From positions 248,001 through 312,000 of the forward strand of contig JALDNG010000025.1 in the NCBI GenBank assembly GCA_024349245.1: a stretch of 64,000 bases of DNA. The letters are read 5' to 3'. The notes below the pieces were generated by a model. That model was not told where the DNA came from. It worked only from the letters and a program-made list of their open reading frames with translations, and did no database searches. The stretch comes from Neodontobutis hainanensis. Lineage: Eukaryota > Chordata > Actinopteri > Gobiiformes > Odontobutidae. Of the stretch, positions 46,101-56,900 are shown one piece after another (position 1 is the first letter of the stretch; each line of letters opens with the position of its first letter). Made by a program: the position numbers and the translations under genes.

Positions 46101-47375
46101 CATTGACACAATTTTGACAAGGAATTTTATTTTAGTCTTAGTCTTTCAACTGTAATTATTTTTAGTTTTTGTCTTGTTTTAGTTATCTTATTTGTTTTAG
46201 TTTTAGTCTACTGTAGTTTTAGTCGGCTAAAATGTTATGCAATTTTAGTCGACTTACATTAAGTAATAATTTTGACCTTCTGTATCAGATATTAAAACTA
46301 TAATTTCTTAGAATTGAGATTTGTGTGTGCAAACATATTTCACACTGTTTATTTCAACACAACTGCCTTCATTGAAAATAGTTTGAAGTTGAAAATCAAT
46401 AAAAAACAATACCAATAGTAAAAAACCTTGCAGTCTATTTTAATAAAAAAAAAAAAAAAGATATCACCGGATACCAGCGGCCGAAATGAGCTCTCACTAA
46501 GAGATAAGGTGAGGAGCTCGGTCACCCCGGAGGAGCTCAAAGTAGAGCCGCTGCTCCTCCACATCGAGAGAGGCCAGCTGAGGTGGCTCGGGCATCTGTT
46601 TCGAATGCCTCCTGGACGTCTCCCACCGGGAGGAAGACCTAGGACACGTTGGAGGGACTATGTCTCTCGGCTGGCCTGGGAACACCTCGGTATCCCCCCG
46701 GAAGAGCTGGAGGAAGTGTCTGGGGAGCGGAAAGTCTGGACGACCCGGCTCCGAATAAGCGGTAGAAGATGGATGAATGGATGGATGGATGGAAAAAGAC
46801 ATCAATGTGTATCAAAGAGTTGCAAAATACACATTCACAGCTTCTTTTCAATTTATAAAAAATGGGCAATCATCAAAAGGCACTTACAGCCCAAGAAAAC
46901 TAAATAATAACAATAAACATACCATCCAACCATTTTTGAACTTAAATATAGTGCAATGAAAAGGAGGATATTCCTTATGCTACCTAAAGATTGACATCAT
47001 AAACATCAAATGCAAATATTTATCTACTTCGATTAATTGTCTTTGTACTCAAACTTGAAATGAGACCACAGGTCAAGCCGTCTCTCCTACATCCATCCGC
47101 CAAAATTTTTCGCAGTTCGCACCGCTTGTTGCTCTGTCATCTCCATGTGTCTCCGGATAGCTTGGCTTTCTTGACTCATCTCGCCCGTTCCACTTAATCT
47201 TTCCCTTCTCCTGACTGGTTGTTTTTGTCTTGTCTTTTATTTGTTGACGAAAATGTCAGTCTATTTAGTCGTTGTTTTAGTAATTTTTTATTTAGTTTTT
47301 GTTTTGTTTTTGTCTGCAAAAAATCTTTGTTGACAAAAGATTTTTATCATAGTTTTTTCAACTAAATTAACACTG
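46101..47375. mobile_element. hAT-like element with TTTTAGTC-rich ends, interrupted by a LINE
   Basis: The right end reads CAACTAAATTAACACTG, giving an inverted terminus CAGTGTTAATTTAGTTG; the left start CATTGACACAATTTTGACAA is a degenerate match. Both ends carry the long TTTTAGTC / GTTTTTGTC tracts and GTTGACGAAAATGTCAGTC typical of a widespread vertebrate non-autonomous hAT-like family. The 8 bp on either side do not match, so boundaries and superfamily are tentative. A LINE fragment (46467-46792) is inserted within it. Confidence 0.6.
46467..46792 (+). pseudogene. RTE/Rex3-type LINE 3' end with target-site duplication
   Basis: Encodes the C-terminus of a LINE polyprotein: SVTPEELKVEPLLLHIERGQ, LRWLGHLFRMPPGRLP, GGRPRTRWRDYVSRLAWEHL, GIPPEELEEVSGERKVWTT, and ends in a (GATG)n-type tail (46769-46792). 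Relative to the family, about 13 residues after GRLP are deleted. The insertion is bounded by AAAAAGATATCA (46455-46466) and AAAAAGACATCA (46793-46804), a 12-bp target duplication with one mismatch. It is a short 5'-truncated insertion without reverse transcriptase. The tetranucleotide tail fits fish Rex3 elements; the clade name is from memory of that feature. Confidence 0.85.
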
Positions 47376-48386
47376 ATCAAAGCAACTCTGCTTAGCTTTA
47401 AACCTGGTCTAAGTATTTTTTCCTAAACTCGGATTAGCAATTATCTTAAATCAACTTTGTTTGCTCCACTTGGTTATTACTTGTTATTTTGGGATGTTTT
47501 TCAATAAATTTGTTCTTAGACTAAGCACTCCCTTGGTCAATTGTTTTTTCTGCCAATAGTTTCTCACAGTAAAGTTCATTTGCCTCAGTATAAAAAAACA
47601 GAGAGAGATGGAAGAATCCTGTAGCAGTCCAAGTGTTTTTCGTTTCTGTTAAAATTATGCAAAAGCATAGTGAGTTGCATGAGAGATCAAAGACAAAGGC
47701 CATAGGGCATGCACATTACCAGTTCTAACGAGAACCCTTCGCTGTACACTGTTTAATTATTGAAACAAGAAACATCTTAGATATTTTAAAGACTCGCTAA
47801 TAATGTAGTTTGAAAAGAAGAAGCAGGGTGAAGAGGGGAAAAGCATAACAACATAAAACACCTTTTTCAATGTGAGGCGTCGTGGAAGATACTTTACAGT
47901 TTGTTTGCGGTATTAGAACTTTTAAGGAGATGTCATATTTGGCCATAAGAAAGATGGAGGTTTATTACAAATGAGGCCCAATTTGGCAAACTCATTATTT
48001 ATCATTATCAGTAGAAGTGGTTCTGGGGCCCAGTCTAACTCTACTTACATTGGTTTCTAAGGTTTAGAATGGAATAATAGTAAAAAAAAAAACACTTTAA
48101 CATTTATGCAAGGAGAACTGCAGCGGCTTGGGTTTTAGAGTGAAGAAGATTTGGTCATTTCTCTGGAGGAAGCCAGTGTCAGGGAATTATTCATACATAA
48201 TGTCCTTAACCCAATTTACCCATATCTCTGTTAGAACTGTGTTCTGGTCAGAGGCCTTTCCGCACCAAAGCTGTGATTCCAGTATCTTTATCTCTGTAGC
48301 TCTGTCTCTGTTTATCACAAACAACTACAAGGTTAAAATCACCTATCAAAGGTTAACATCACCTAATCAAACACACAATACGTAGC
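47376..48386. other. Noncoding stretch
   Basis: No gene or repeat recognised; an 85-codon frame at 48128 has no motif. Confidence 0.5.
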
Positions 48387-48388
48387 TA

Positions 48389-49242
48389 CACTCACCTAAA
48401 GAATTATTAGGAACACCATACTAATACTGTGTTTGACCTGCTTTCGCCTTCAGAACTGCTTTAATTCTACATGGCATTGATTCAACAAGGTGCTGAAAGC
48501 ATTCTTTAGAAATATTGGCCCATATTGAGAGGACACATTTTGCAGTTTATGGAGATTTGTGGGGTGCACATCCAGGGCACGAAGCTCCCGTTCCACCACA
48601 TCCCAAAGATGCTCTATTGGGATAAGATCTGGTGACTGTGGGGGCCATTTTAGTGACTCACTGTCATGTTCAAGAAACCAATTTGAAATGATTCGAGCTT
48701 TGTGACATGGTGCATTATCCTGCTGGATGTAGCCATCTGAGGATGGGTACATGGTGGTCATAAAGGGATGGACATGGTCAGAAACAATGCTCAGGTAGGC
48801 CGTGGCATTTAAACGATGTTGTGTTGTGGCTTCACAAATGCTTTGCTGCATACCTCGGTTGTAATGAGTGATTATTTCAGTCAAAGTTGCTCTTCTATCA
48901 GCTTGAATCAGCTGGCCCATTCTCCTCTGACCTCTAACATTGACAAGGCATTTTTCGCCCACAGAACTGCCACATATTGGATGTTTTTCCCTTTTCACAC
49001 CATTCTTTGTAAACCCTAGAAATGTTTGTGCGTGAAAATCCCAGTAACTGAGCAGATTGTGAAATAGTCTCCTTTCTTTCCCATTCTGACATTCAGTTCA
49101 GGAGATTGAGAGAGTTCAGGAGATTGTCTTGACCAGGACCACACCCCTAAATGCACTGAAGCAACTGTTGTGATTGTGTTGATTAGATTCTTGCATTAAT
49201 GAGAAATTAAACAGGTGTTCCTAATAATCCTTTAGGTGAGAG
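48389..49242 (-). mobile_element. Tc1-like transposon, internally deleted, both ends present
   Basis: Terminal inverted repeats CACTCACCTAAAGAATTATT (48389) and AATAATCCTTTAGGTGAGAG (ending 49242) are flanked by TA on both sides, the Tc1/mariner target. At 854 bp the element is several hundred bases shorter than full-length relatives; the missing part lies inside the transposase gene. It belongs to a family close to the one at 4497 but has distinct termini. It could in principle be recognised in trans but encodes no working transposase. Confidence 0.92.
48450..48998 (-). pseudogene. Tc1-like transposase with central deletion
   Basis: A single 182-codon frame joins the N-terminal region (GEKCLVNVRGQRRMGQLIQA, ATLTEIITHYNRGMQQSICE) directly to the C-terminal half (ATTQHRLNATAYLSIVSDHV, GYIQQDNAPCHKA, KWPPQSPDLIPIEHLWDVVE). 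Compared with the copy at 4577, about 90-100 residues are lost at ICEATT/QHRLN, including the WSDES block with the first catalytic aspartate. The second Asp (QQDNAPC) and the Glu (PIEHLW) remain. The C-terminus is frameshifted (ends ECHVELKQF-like instead of AKGGPTRY). The N-terminal helix-turn-helix coding lies out of frame upstream (about 49000-49090). Confidence 0.9.
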
Positions 49243-49248
49243 TATGTA

Positions 49249-49425
49249 CAGTTATGCTCATACGTTTACATACCCAGGCAGAATTTTTGCTTGTTGGCCA
49301 TTTTTCAGAGAATATGAATGATAACACAAAAACCTTTTTTTCACTCGTAGTGGTTGAGTGAAGCCATTTATTGTCAAACAACTGTGTTTACTCTTTTTAT
49401 CTGAATTTTACACCGCTACATTTCC
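49249..49425 (+). mobile_element. Tc1-like element, second family, left end
   Basis: Starts ACAGTTATGCTCATACGTTTACATAC and includes GGCCATTTTTCAGAGAATAT and GCCATTTATTGTCAAACAAC. The reverse complement of these blocks recurs at 53778-53862 and 54370-54836. It abuts the preceding Tc1 copy within 7 bp. No transposase sequence follows, so it is a solo end or MITE fragment. Confidence 0.75.
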
Positions 49426-51585
49426 AACATTGTAAACATCAGATGTTAACAAGGTATTCAAACTTGTGTGACGCCATGTCCAAGAGCTGTGTTGACTTAT
49501 TGTGCCATATTCCATAAAAAACTTACCTTTAACACATTTCTAAATAAAGCATGGCAATGAAATTGTTTTTCGTGGTGGGTTTTGAATGGGATTTTATTTG
49601 TTTGTTTGTTACTATTAACTTCCCCCATTTTTATAACTGCTGCTGTTGAAAAAAAAATGATAAACTGTGCATTTGGAGTGCTCCTAATATGTGCATTTAA
49701 TAGACCTCACTGGGAGCTACAAAACTAAATGCTTCCTGGGAAATTGTCCAGCACTGTTAATTTTATGGAAGTACAGTATTTGTATAATCTGATGATAGCC
49801 TCCAAAGTTTGTGGCGGGTGAGTTTTTGAACTCTGGTTTAAAGCTTATAAGAATTTTATGCATTTTAAGTCCATTAAGGTGTGAGGGGCCACACATGTGA
49901 GTGAAAAGGGGGCTAAGACATTGACATTAATACATGTCAGCGCAGGCCAAATAATTTATCACCTTGAGCAAACAAACGGTGGACCGGACAGCTTGTTGGA
50001 CGGGGGAGGGGGCATGTGAGGTCCATTGAGGGCCACAAGTGACGCCACAACGTGACCCCCATCACTCTTGCTCTTATCTGCCCACTCAGGCCCCTTCTCC
50101 TCATTACTCCTGTGTGCTGGGCTGGCCCCAGTGACTGCACACATACAGCTGTCCAAGGAAGAGTTCTGCTGTCTTCATCTCACGCTTGTGTGACATTTTC
50201 ATTTGTCATGTTCAAGTACAAAACTGTGCTTGACCGATCAAGACTTTTGAAGCACTGAGAGTACAGTGGAGGCTCGTGCTTGTATGAACATTTCAAAATA
50301 AAAAAAATTACCAAAAAGGATGATCATTGACCTTTGCCCAGTGCTTGTGTAGATGTTGATCTGTGAGGCCATTTCAGATGAGGCGAATCGAGGATGTATA
50401 AGGCAAACAATGCGTGTTAGAATTGTGCTTTGACTCTTTTGCACCTTTAGAAGATGTTAATTTTTTAAGAACATCCACAATAAGTAGTGTGTGACACCAG
50501 TCGGGTCATAACGTACTACTTTGGGAACCCTATATTCTTTGATTGCATCACAGTGGCCACTTTCCAAAAAGTGGAACAAAACACTGCAAGTTTTTATTTT
50601 TACTTTTTTTGTATGGGACATTGCATGTTAATAAACATACACGAGACACAGCCTAAGGATATTTTCCATCTGTTGTCCCACAATGTTAATTGGATAATCT
50701 TTTATTTGGCAAGAGAGAAGGAGCAAATAAGCAAATAAAAAGTGAATTAAATTTTTTTTTTACACTAAGCTTGTCTTGTTCTTATGATATTTCTGGTTTA
50801 AGAAAGAGTTGGCATTGTAGAACTCTTAGTTTTTGCATTAAAAGTTTGCATTAAATACTAGTAGTTATGTGAAAAAGTGAGTCCCTATGCGCAAAGCTGC
50901 TGCAGTTTTCTGAATTTAATCTTCAAAAAGCTGTGAATAAATCAGAAACAGTCAGTTTCCCACAGCAGTATATAGCTGTACCTCCCAGCCTCACATCACC
51001 ATCCACCAGGGTTTACTCTCTCTTTAGATTGATCATTGGCAACACATCCAAGTTTTGAAAGTCTGCTTCATTTTTATTAATATCTGTTGCACCTGTGTGA
51101 CAGAGCACATTTTCTCTTTAGGGGAAACCCGACTTTTACCATACCATTCGCTGGAAAAGCGTTAGAGACAGAGACTTGACAGATAACCATTAATATCACA
51201 GAGTCATTTAAAACAATGTAGTGTATATATGTCAATAAGTCAAAAAGAAAGTAGTTGTTTTGTCCCTTAGTTAATATATATTTCTTTCATCTGATATTTT
51301 ACTCACTTCTGCAGTTTGTTTCTTTACTATTGTTACATAACAGCTTAGCAGACTCAGATGGGAAAATGTGTATACAGTAGATAATTTGTTGTGCAGTGGT
51401 CAATAAAGATTAAAAAGTCAGACTGTATTGCCCTTGTTGGTGTTTTCATTTGTGTGTTAACTAGAAAACCCTGGGCTTTAGAATGTTGGTGAGGAATATT
51501 TAGTGATGAGTCCTACCCTCTGGCTCATTGTGTGCATGAGAACAGAGTCTGTTTATGAGCATTATGTGTAGACCAGAGGGAGGTG
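49426..51585. other. Noncoding stretch
   Basis: Mostly AT-rich unique-looking sequence. A GC-richer part at about 49940-50180 has overlapping 65-68-codon frames on both strands without motifs and may be conserved noncoding sequence. Confidence 0.45.
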
Positions 51586-51589
51586 TGGG

Positions 51590-51850
51590 TTAGGGGTTGC
51601 GGCGCTGATCAGCCTCTTTCATCTGCAGCCCAGGAGTTTCAATCAATACGCAGTCCCTGTGGCTGCCCCAAGCGAGCTGTTTGAAAAGTCAGAGTAGCAT
51701 GAAATGGCCATTATTAAATTACTGGGACGGACACATTTAGAAGGCCATTGCATTAAGAGAGCAAGCTTTGCCAATTAGTGGATCAGCACATTAATAGCAC
51801 AGGATGAGAATGCCATCTGATCAGACATCAGATGCATACACAATCTCTTG
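51590..51850. other. Candidate conserved noncoding block
   Basis: Repeat-free with GCGCTGATCAGCCTC, TTTCAATCAATACGCAGTC, GGCCATTATTAAATTACTGG and GCCAATTAGTGGATCAGCAC. The homeodomain-type TAATTA/ATTA density and few low-complexity runs make it one of the strongest conserved-element candidates here. No coding frame. Inferred. Confidence 0.38.
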
Positions 51851-52959
51851 ACCTATTTTTACTGAGGCACTGAGAGCTGATGGTGTATACCGTTTGTAAA
51901 GTATAACTCATGCCTGTAAACTGCCATTAAAAAAAAATAATAAATTACCAGTACAAAAATTATGAGAACCTTTTTCAAAAACTTTACAGACGTTTTTCAG
52001 TATTTTAAATGCAAATAGAATTTATTTATGACATTTCCCTTTAGCAGTGGTTTCCGAACACTGGAACAGGATCCAAAAGTGCAAATACATTTTTTTTTCA
52101 AACATTAAAAAAAAAAAAAAGTCTATCCATGGCATCATCAACAATAAATGGCAACAAAACAATGGAATAATTGACAGCTTTCACATTAAATTAATAGAGC
52201 TGCACCAATTTCCTACATTTTAGGGACTCACCATTTAATGTAACAAGTTCTGTTTGTGTTTAATGCATTAGACAAAGCTATTGCCATGGCACACGGACAC
52301 AAACAAAATAGCACAAAATTAAGTATAATTTTTCTTGAACTATAATCGTTTCACAAAAACAAGAAAATGCATAGTTTGAAAACAAAACAAAAACAACAAA
52401 GGATTATCTCTCGTTCAATCAACAGACTGCAGTGTTTAGCCCCACTTATTCAAAAGTGGACTACTGTGATGGAACCAGTAGTTAACTAGCCAAAATAAAA
52501 AAAAAAGTTCTACTTTATTGTATTATTGCATTTGTTGTACTGACCCGGACGCTTTTTGGGGATACTTTGTACCCCTTTAAACAATGGAAACTTAGTTGAA
52601 CTGATCCAACCTATGGTGTTCCAATGAATCAGACCTTATGTTTACTTCTTGTACAAAGTGTGTTCTTAAAATGGAAATAACAGCAGACATATTTTCTCTG
52701 TTTTGCCGTGAAAAGCTTGTGGCAACTGAGGTTGAACAGTTGTTTCAAAATGTAAAAAAATAAGTTAATTTCTGTGTGACTCATTGAATAAAGGAGTCTC
52801 TCCAAGCTTAGTGGCTTTAGTTTAGAATATATCTAATATCACATAATGAAATTCAGTTTTACTACAGTAAGCACTCTCACACATTCAGTGGCTTGGCACA
52901 TTATCTGGCCCTGGGCATATTTTACTGTGAGTGATGTTTTTAATATGAATTATTTACCC
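51851..52959. other. Noncoding stretch
   Basis: AT-rich, with A/T homopolymer runs at about 51928-51937 and 52090-52121. No gene recognised. Confidence 0.5.
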
Positions 52960-53235
52960 CAGAGAGACACAGCCTTGGATGGCGGCCTTTGTTTTTAAAG
53001 AGCGCCTTGTTTGCTCCTAATTTTACAGCCGGTCAGGCAGAAGCACAGTAGCTAACCTGCCGGTCAGGCTGACAGCTGGGAATTGCCATTTTCCCTCCCG
53101 CACTCTCCTTGCCGCTGTAAACACTCAAGCGGAGAGGCTGCAGCCGTTGGAAGCAGAGGCTGCACTTGTACCTGAGCTGCAGGGAGGCCGGCATCATTAT
53201 TTCACTTGGGTTTCAGGCTGAGTCTACCTCTGGCC
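52960..53235. other. Candidate conserved noncoding block, GC-rich
   Basis: Locally GC-rich and repeat-free, with GATGGCGGCCTTTGTTTTTA (SOX-like CTTTGTT), two CCGGTCAGGC repeats and GGCCGGCATCATTATTTC. No coding frame of note. Regulatory role inferred. Confidence 0.33.
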
Positions 53236-53777
53236 CCTGTTTCAAACACCAGCATGGCTTTCACATATCGCTATCTGGACCACAACCATACTCCCACCTT
53301 TCCACTACGCATTCTCACTCAGCCTAAGGCACGCTCTCCAGCAGGCCGTCCGCTTGTCATAACTGTGTCTCCCTATTGAACGTGAGCTCCTAGATGCACC
53401 CACACACACAAGAAAGGAGCAGCATTCAGTTTCACTTTTCAACCCTTACCTTTAGTGTGAAGGTGTGAGAGTGTGACCCTCTCTGCATTTTAGAGTGGTG
53501 CACTCTGAGCCCACACTCCATAATATTATCAAGTCTGTTGGTCAAATGAGTTATTATACAGGAATAGAAGTCTATTTCTTTGTTGTTCTTTTACCTTGTT
53601 TTTCTTTGTTTTTATTTTAATTTTGGACCTTGAGTCTGCCATAAAGTACATCTATCTCTGAATGACAATAACAATGAGGCAAAGTAAGTTTGTCAAGCGA
53701 AATGTCACTCAGTCACAGTTATACTACAATCTCCAACGTTACAGCTTGTATATCTGAGTTGTACAGTAATGTTACAG
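53236..53777. other. Noncoding stretch
   Basis: Nothing recognised. Confidence 0.5.
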
Positions 53778-53862
53778 TGTGCAATCATTCATATTCTCTG
53801 AAAAAATGTCAAAAAACAAAATCACAAATTTTAACTTTAATTCAAACTTATGAGCACAACTG
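53778..53862 (-). mobile_element. Tc1-like element, second family, terminal fragment
   Basis: TCATTCATATTCTCTGAAAA ... ACTTATGAGCACAACTGTA is the reverse complement of the end at 49249. It is bounded by TATA on the outside. No partner terminus lies nearby. Confidence 0.75.
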
Positions 53863-54369
53863 TATATACACATTCATTACATGCATACACACTAACACAA
53901 CTATACCAGAGATGGACTCAGACTCGACTCGCTATGACAAGATGCTACAGAGATTTGCGACTTGACTCTGACTGGTGGTCCAAATACTCTGGACCTGACT
54001 TGGACTCGCAGTTTCAGACTTATGGACAAAGAACCTTTTTCCCACCTGCACAATGCTCGCTTTTCCCTTCTCTGAACCGGGAGTGCATCAACAGTGACTT
54101 GTTCTACTGCGCCAACAAAATTACTCAAAACAAATACCATGGTGGGCACATCTCTGGCTTCCCTGGTGCCGTTTATAATGTTTTGTCTTTCAACAGTTTA
54201 CACAGAGCCAAACGTTCAACGTTTAAGCTTGTATTGACAGTATAGTGTGCTTGTTATTCTTCTCTATTACTGGCTTTGCATCTAATCTTTATTTCTATCT
54301 AGGGTTTACTGTAAAATAAACTAATTAGAAGCATGTAATATGGAAAGGTTAGGTAATTTATCATTTGGA
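53863..54369. other. Noncoding stretch with a possible MITE fragment
   Basis: CAGAGATGGACTCAGACTCG with GACTTGACTCTGACTGG and GACCTGACTTGGACTCG (53907-54010) resembles an anonymous fish repeat rich in GACTTGACT words. Frames of 131 and 82 codons across it show no domain. Confidence 0.4.
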
Positions 54370-54836
54370 TAGTTTCTGTTTTGTAATTATCTAAAAAGAG
54401 TAAACACAATTGTTTGATAATAAATGGCTTCACCCAAACACTAACTATATCAGGGCACATAAAGAAGGACTCAAACACAGAAACACACATGAAAAACCTA
54501 GGTAAGTTTAAACAGGCAGAGGGATACAAAAAAACAGCAGGCAATCACAAGGTCAAAAGCAGATAAGGTCAAAACTCAAAAAAAAAAAAAAAAGAGTTAA
54601 CAGAAAAATTCTGGACCACTGACACTATGGTTTAAGATAATCTGGCAGGGAGCAATGGGAATGGGAATATATAAACACTGGGAGGTGGAGACAATTAAAC
54701 ACAGGTGAAACACATTGGGACGAGGCAGGCAATCAAAGGTAGACAAAGACCTTTTTGTTTTATATTGTAATATACATTAAAATTCTCTGAAAAATGGCCA
54801 AACAAATTCAAATTCTATTTTATGAGCACAACTGTA
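54370..54836 (-). mobile_element. Tc1-like element, second family, interrupted by another repeat
   Basis: The inner part (54390-54442, TAAACACAATTGTTTGATAA, AATGGCTTCACCCAAACACT) and the terminal part (54762-54836, AAAATTCTCTGAAAAATGGC ... TATGAGCACAACTGTA) are contiguous in the family, as judged by 49249-49425. Here they are separated by about 310 bp of unrelated A-rich repeat. Confidence 0.75.
54450..54752 (+). repeat. Unclassified A-rich repeat nested in a Tc1 fragment
   Basis: Shares ACACAGGTGAAACACATTGG and GAGGCAGGCAATCAAAGG with the repeat at 30580-31012, and includes a poly-A run (54580-54594) and AATATATAAACACTGGGAGG. Its position inside a Tc1 end shows that it inserted later. No clear target duplication was identified. 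Confidence 0.6.
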
Positions 54837-56023
54837 AATTGTGATTGTACATGTTCTTCATGTGGATGTGAGCATCATCTGTTTTGACAGGCCACATGCA
54901 TAGCTTTTCATTCAGCATAAATTATTTATTAACAATTTTTGTGTATATAAATCTTTGTACAATGTACAACATTGCAGAAAAGCCTCACAGATCCCAAGAG
55001 GCTGATCGTGTTGTGACTGAAAAAAATTGTGCTTGTAAAAGTCCCCCTCCAATTCCCAGCCCTCCAGAATAGCTAAGCCAAGCGAAAAGTCTGCTCACTG
55101 TGTGATGAAGTATTGAGTCTCTTTTGATTATGAACTCACCCTTACGTTTTGTACCTCTTGCAACTTGGCTCTGATATTGATGAGGTGCAATCATTTAATT
55201 TTGCTTACTGCTTTATTTGATCTCAGCAAATAATTGAGTTTTTGTTCAAGATAAAACTTGCCACTGTCTTATTACTGGCCCCAACCCACCTTACATTTTC
55301 CAGAGAAGTTTGTAACTGCTTTTATTCTGTTTGGGTGGTTTAGTAGACTATACGTTTGACATATCAAACAACAGAAAAAGTTCAAGGATAATATCTTCAA
55401 TCTTTCATCTATCTTCTACCAATAGGGGGCATGGGGGAGTCCCCCTGTTTCCCCTGCCAATACCCCATGCAGACAATTGAAAGCAAGAATGCACCCTTGT
55501 CCTATCCCATTTGGGAAAACTTTCACTGTTGTACTTTTGTGGTGAAATAGCTTGCCTACAAACCAAATTATCCAGGGGTAACAAAAAGGAATTTAAATAA
55601 CTGTTGTTCCTTTCAGACTGAAATGTTTATATGCATTTTAAATCTCTTTTTAGTCAATCCTGGAGCCATATTTTCCCTGTTTTACAGCGGAAGTCGACTG
55701 GTGCATTCAATTTTGCCGTCATGGCACCAAGGATGGTGCCAAAAGGCTGAAATTACTAATTGATTGGTAGGTCAGATACACGGTCATTGTGTGAATACAA
55801 AGAGGATGTACAGTATACTTTTCTACAATGCAGTCAGAAGGAGTTCTTGTGGCGTTCTGTCCTACTGGCTAAATGTTTTTTGTCATGTTGAAGAGCAGGC
55901 CCTGAGAAAATAATGGCGAATTCTGTTAGTTTTATGTAAATGTAGTGACAGTGTAAGTCTTTATGCTATCTCCAGCATACCAGCAGGTTTTTACTATCTA
56001 TTTCCTCCACAACATTCTTCTGT
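54837..56023. other. Noncoding stretch
   Basis: No gene recognised. CTATCTTCTACCAATAGGGG at about 55408 may be a very degraded family C fragment. Confidence 0.45.
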
Positions 56024-56650
56024 TCATTGAAAGCACACTCCCAATAACAAACCGCAGATTAGGCACCAGAAAAAACGATGGCCCACATGGAAGTGGCCCA
56101 GATCTGCTGCTGAAGGGAGGGCGCTGTGGAAGCCTGCTGCCGGGACCCAGGCCAAGGTTTGATCCCCAGTCGACTGGCGTCCTTCCAGCCCAGAGGAGGC
56201 AGTTTTTTGCAGCCAAGCGAAGCACAGGGCTCCCCTCTCTACCATCGCCGCCTGCCCTTCCCTGAAGGATGATAGATGCTCTGTCCGCTCCACACAGTAT
56301 GGAGAACGCATTAGACATCTGTGTAATTGACTGAGGATAAGAGAAAAAGGCAAAAGAGTAGAAAGAGACTGCTGTGAGTTGAGTAAGATATTGGTGAATA
56401 TTTTTTGGCTATTTTTGGGAGTAGAACATGAGGGAATCAACACAAGGGAGTGGTAGAGGTGGAGGAAGGCAGCTGGCACCATCGAGACTGGCTCAAACTC
56501 AACAGGACGTCCTTTCACACACATTACACATGTCCTCTCCAATCCACTCACAAAAGCAGCACTGGGATAACTTGTGCCAAAATGGAAGACAGGCTCTAAA
56601 AATGTCACTATTCTTAAGTATTCAACCAGCCAGAGACACACCTTCAACAT
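56024..56650 (-). other. Longest open frame in the window (208 codons), function unknown
   Basis: An ATG-initiated frame on the minus strand without stops for 208 codons. The translation has no domain, signal peptide or transmembrane segment that I recognise. It overlaps a 100-codon plus-strand frame (55963-56265) and the GC-richer block 56070-56290 (TGCTGCTGAAGGGAGGGCGC, CCCAGTCGACTGGCGTCC). No upstream promoter or splice context was seen. A chance open frame in GC-richer, perhaps conserved, noncoding DNA is more likely than a gene. Confidence 0.15.
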
Positions 56651-56714
56651 TCTTTTAATCTTTACAGCTCTTAAATTTACAAGTTCGATCAGATAATTAT
56701 AGTTTATTTGAAAA

Positions 56715-56900
56715 CTCTGCCTGTCATTTACATTTATTCGCTGACGCTTTTATTCATAGCGACTTACATTGTTCTACTGTTAAGTGTCTTGCCCAAGGAC
56801 ACAACAACAGTATGAACTGTGGGAGAGTGAGAATCGAACCGCCTACCTTCAGGTTGAAGGACAACCACTCTACCCACTGAGCTACTGCCTGTCAGACTGT
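56715..56900 (-). mobile_element. tRNA-derived SINE fragment
   Basis: The minus strand reads CAGTAGCTCAGTGGGTAGAG (A-box), GGCGGTTCGATTCTCAC (B-box), TTCATACTGTTGTTGTGTCC and CACTTAACAG. It then ends in a tail TAAGTCGCTATGAATAAAAG, CGTCAGCGAATAAATGTAAATG that differs from the copy at 22427. The tail resembles the AAGCGACTTACA-type 3' domain shared by several fish SINEs. The A- and B-boxes are better preserved than in the other copies. Confidence 0.82.

Noticed and set aside
46428..46907. 159-codon frame as a host gene
   Set aside because: Its peptide is the C-terminus of a LINE polyprotein, with a target duplication and a GATG tail, and the upstream Lys run comes from a poly-A tract.
49249..53862. 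A single large Tc1-type element bounded by the two matching ends
   Set aside because: The 4.6-kb spacing is far beyond the usual size and the interior contains conserved-looking unique sequence; two solo ends are more likely.
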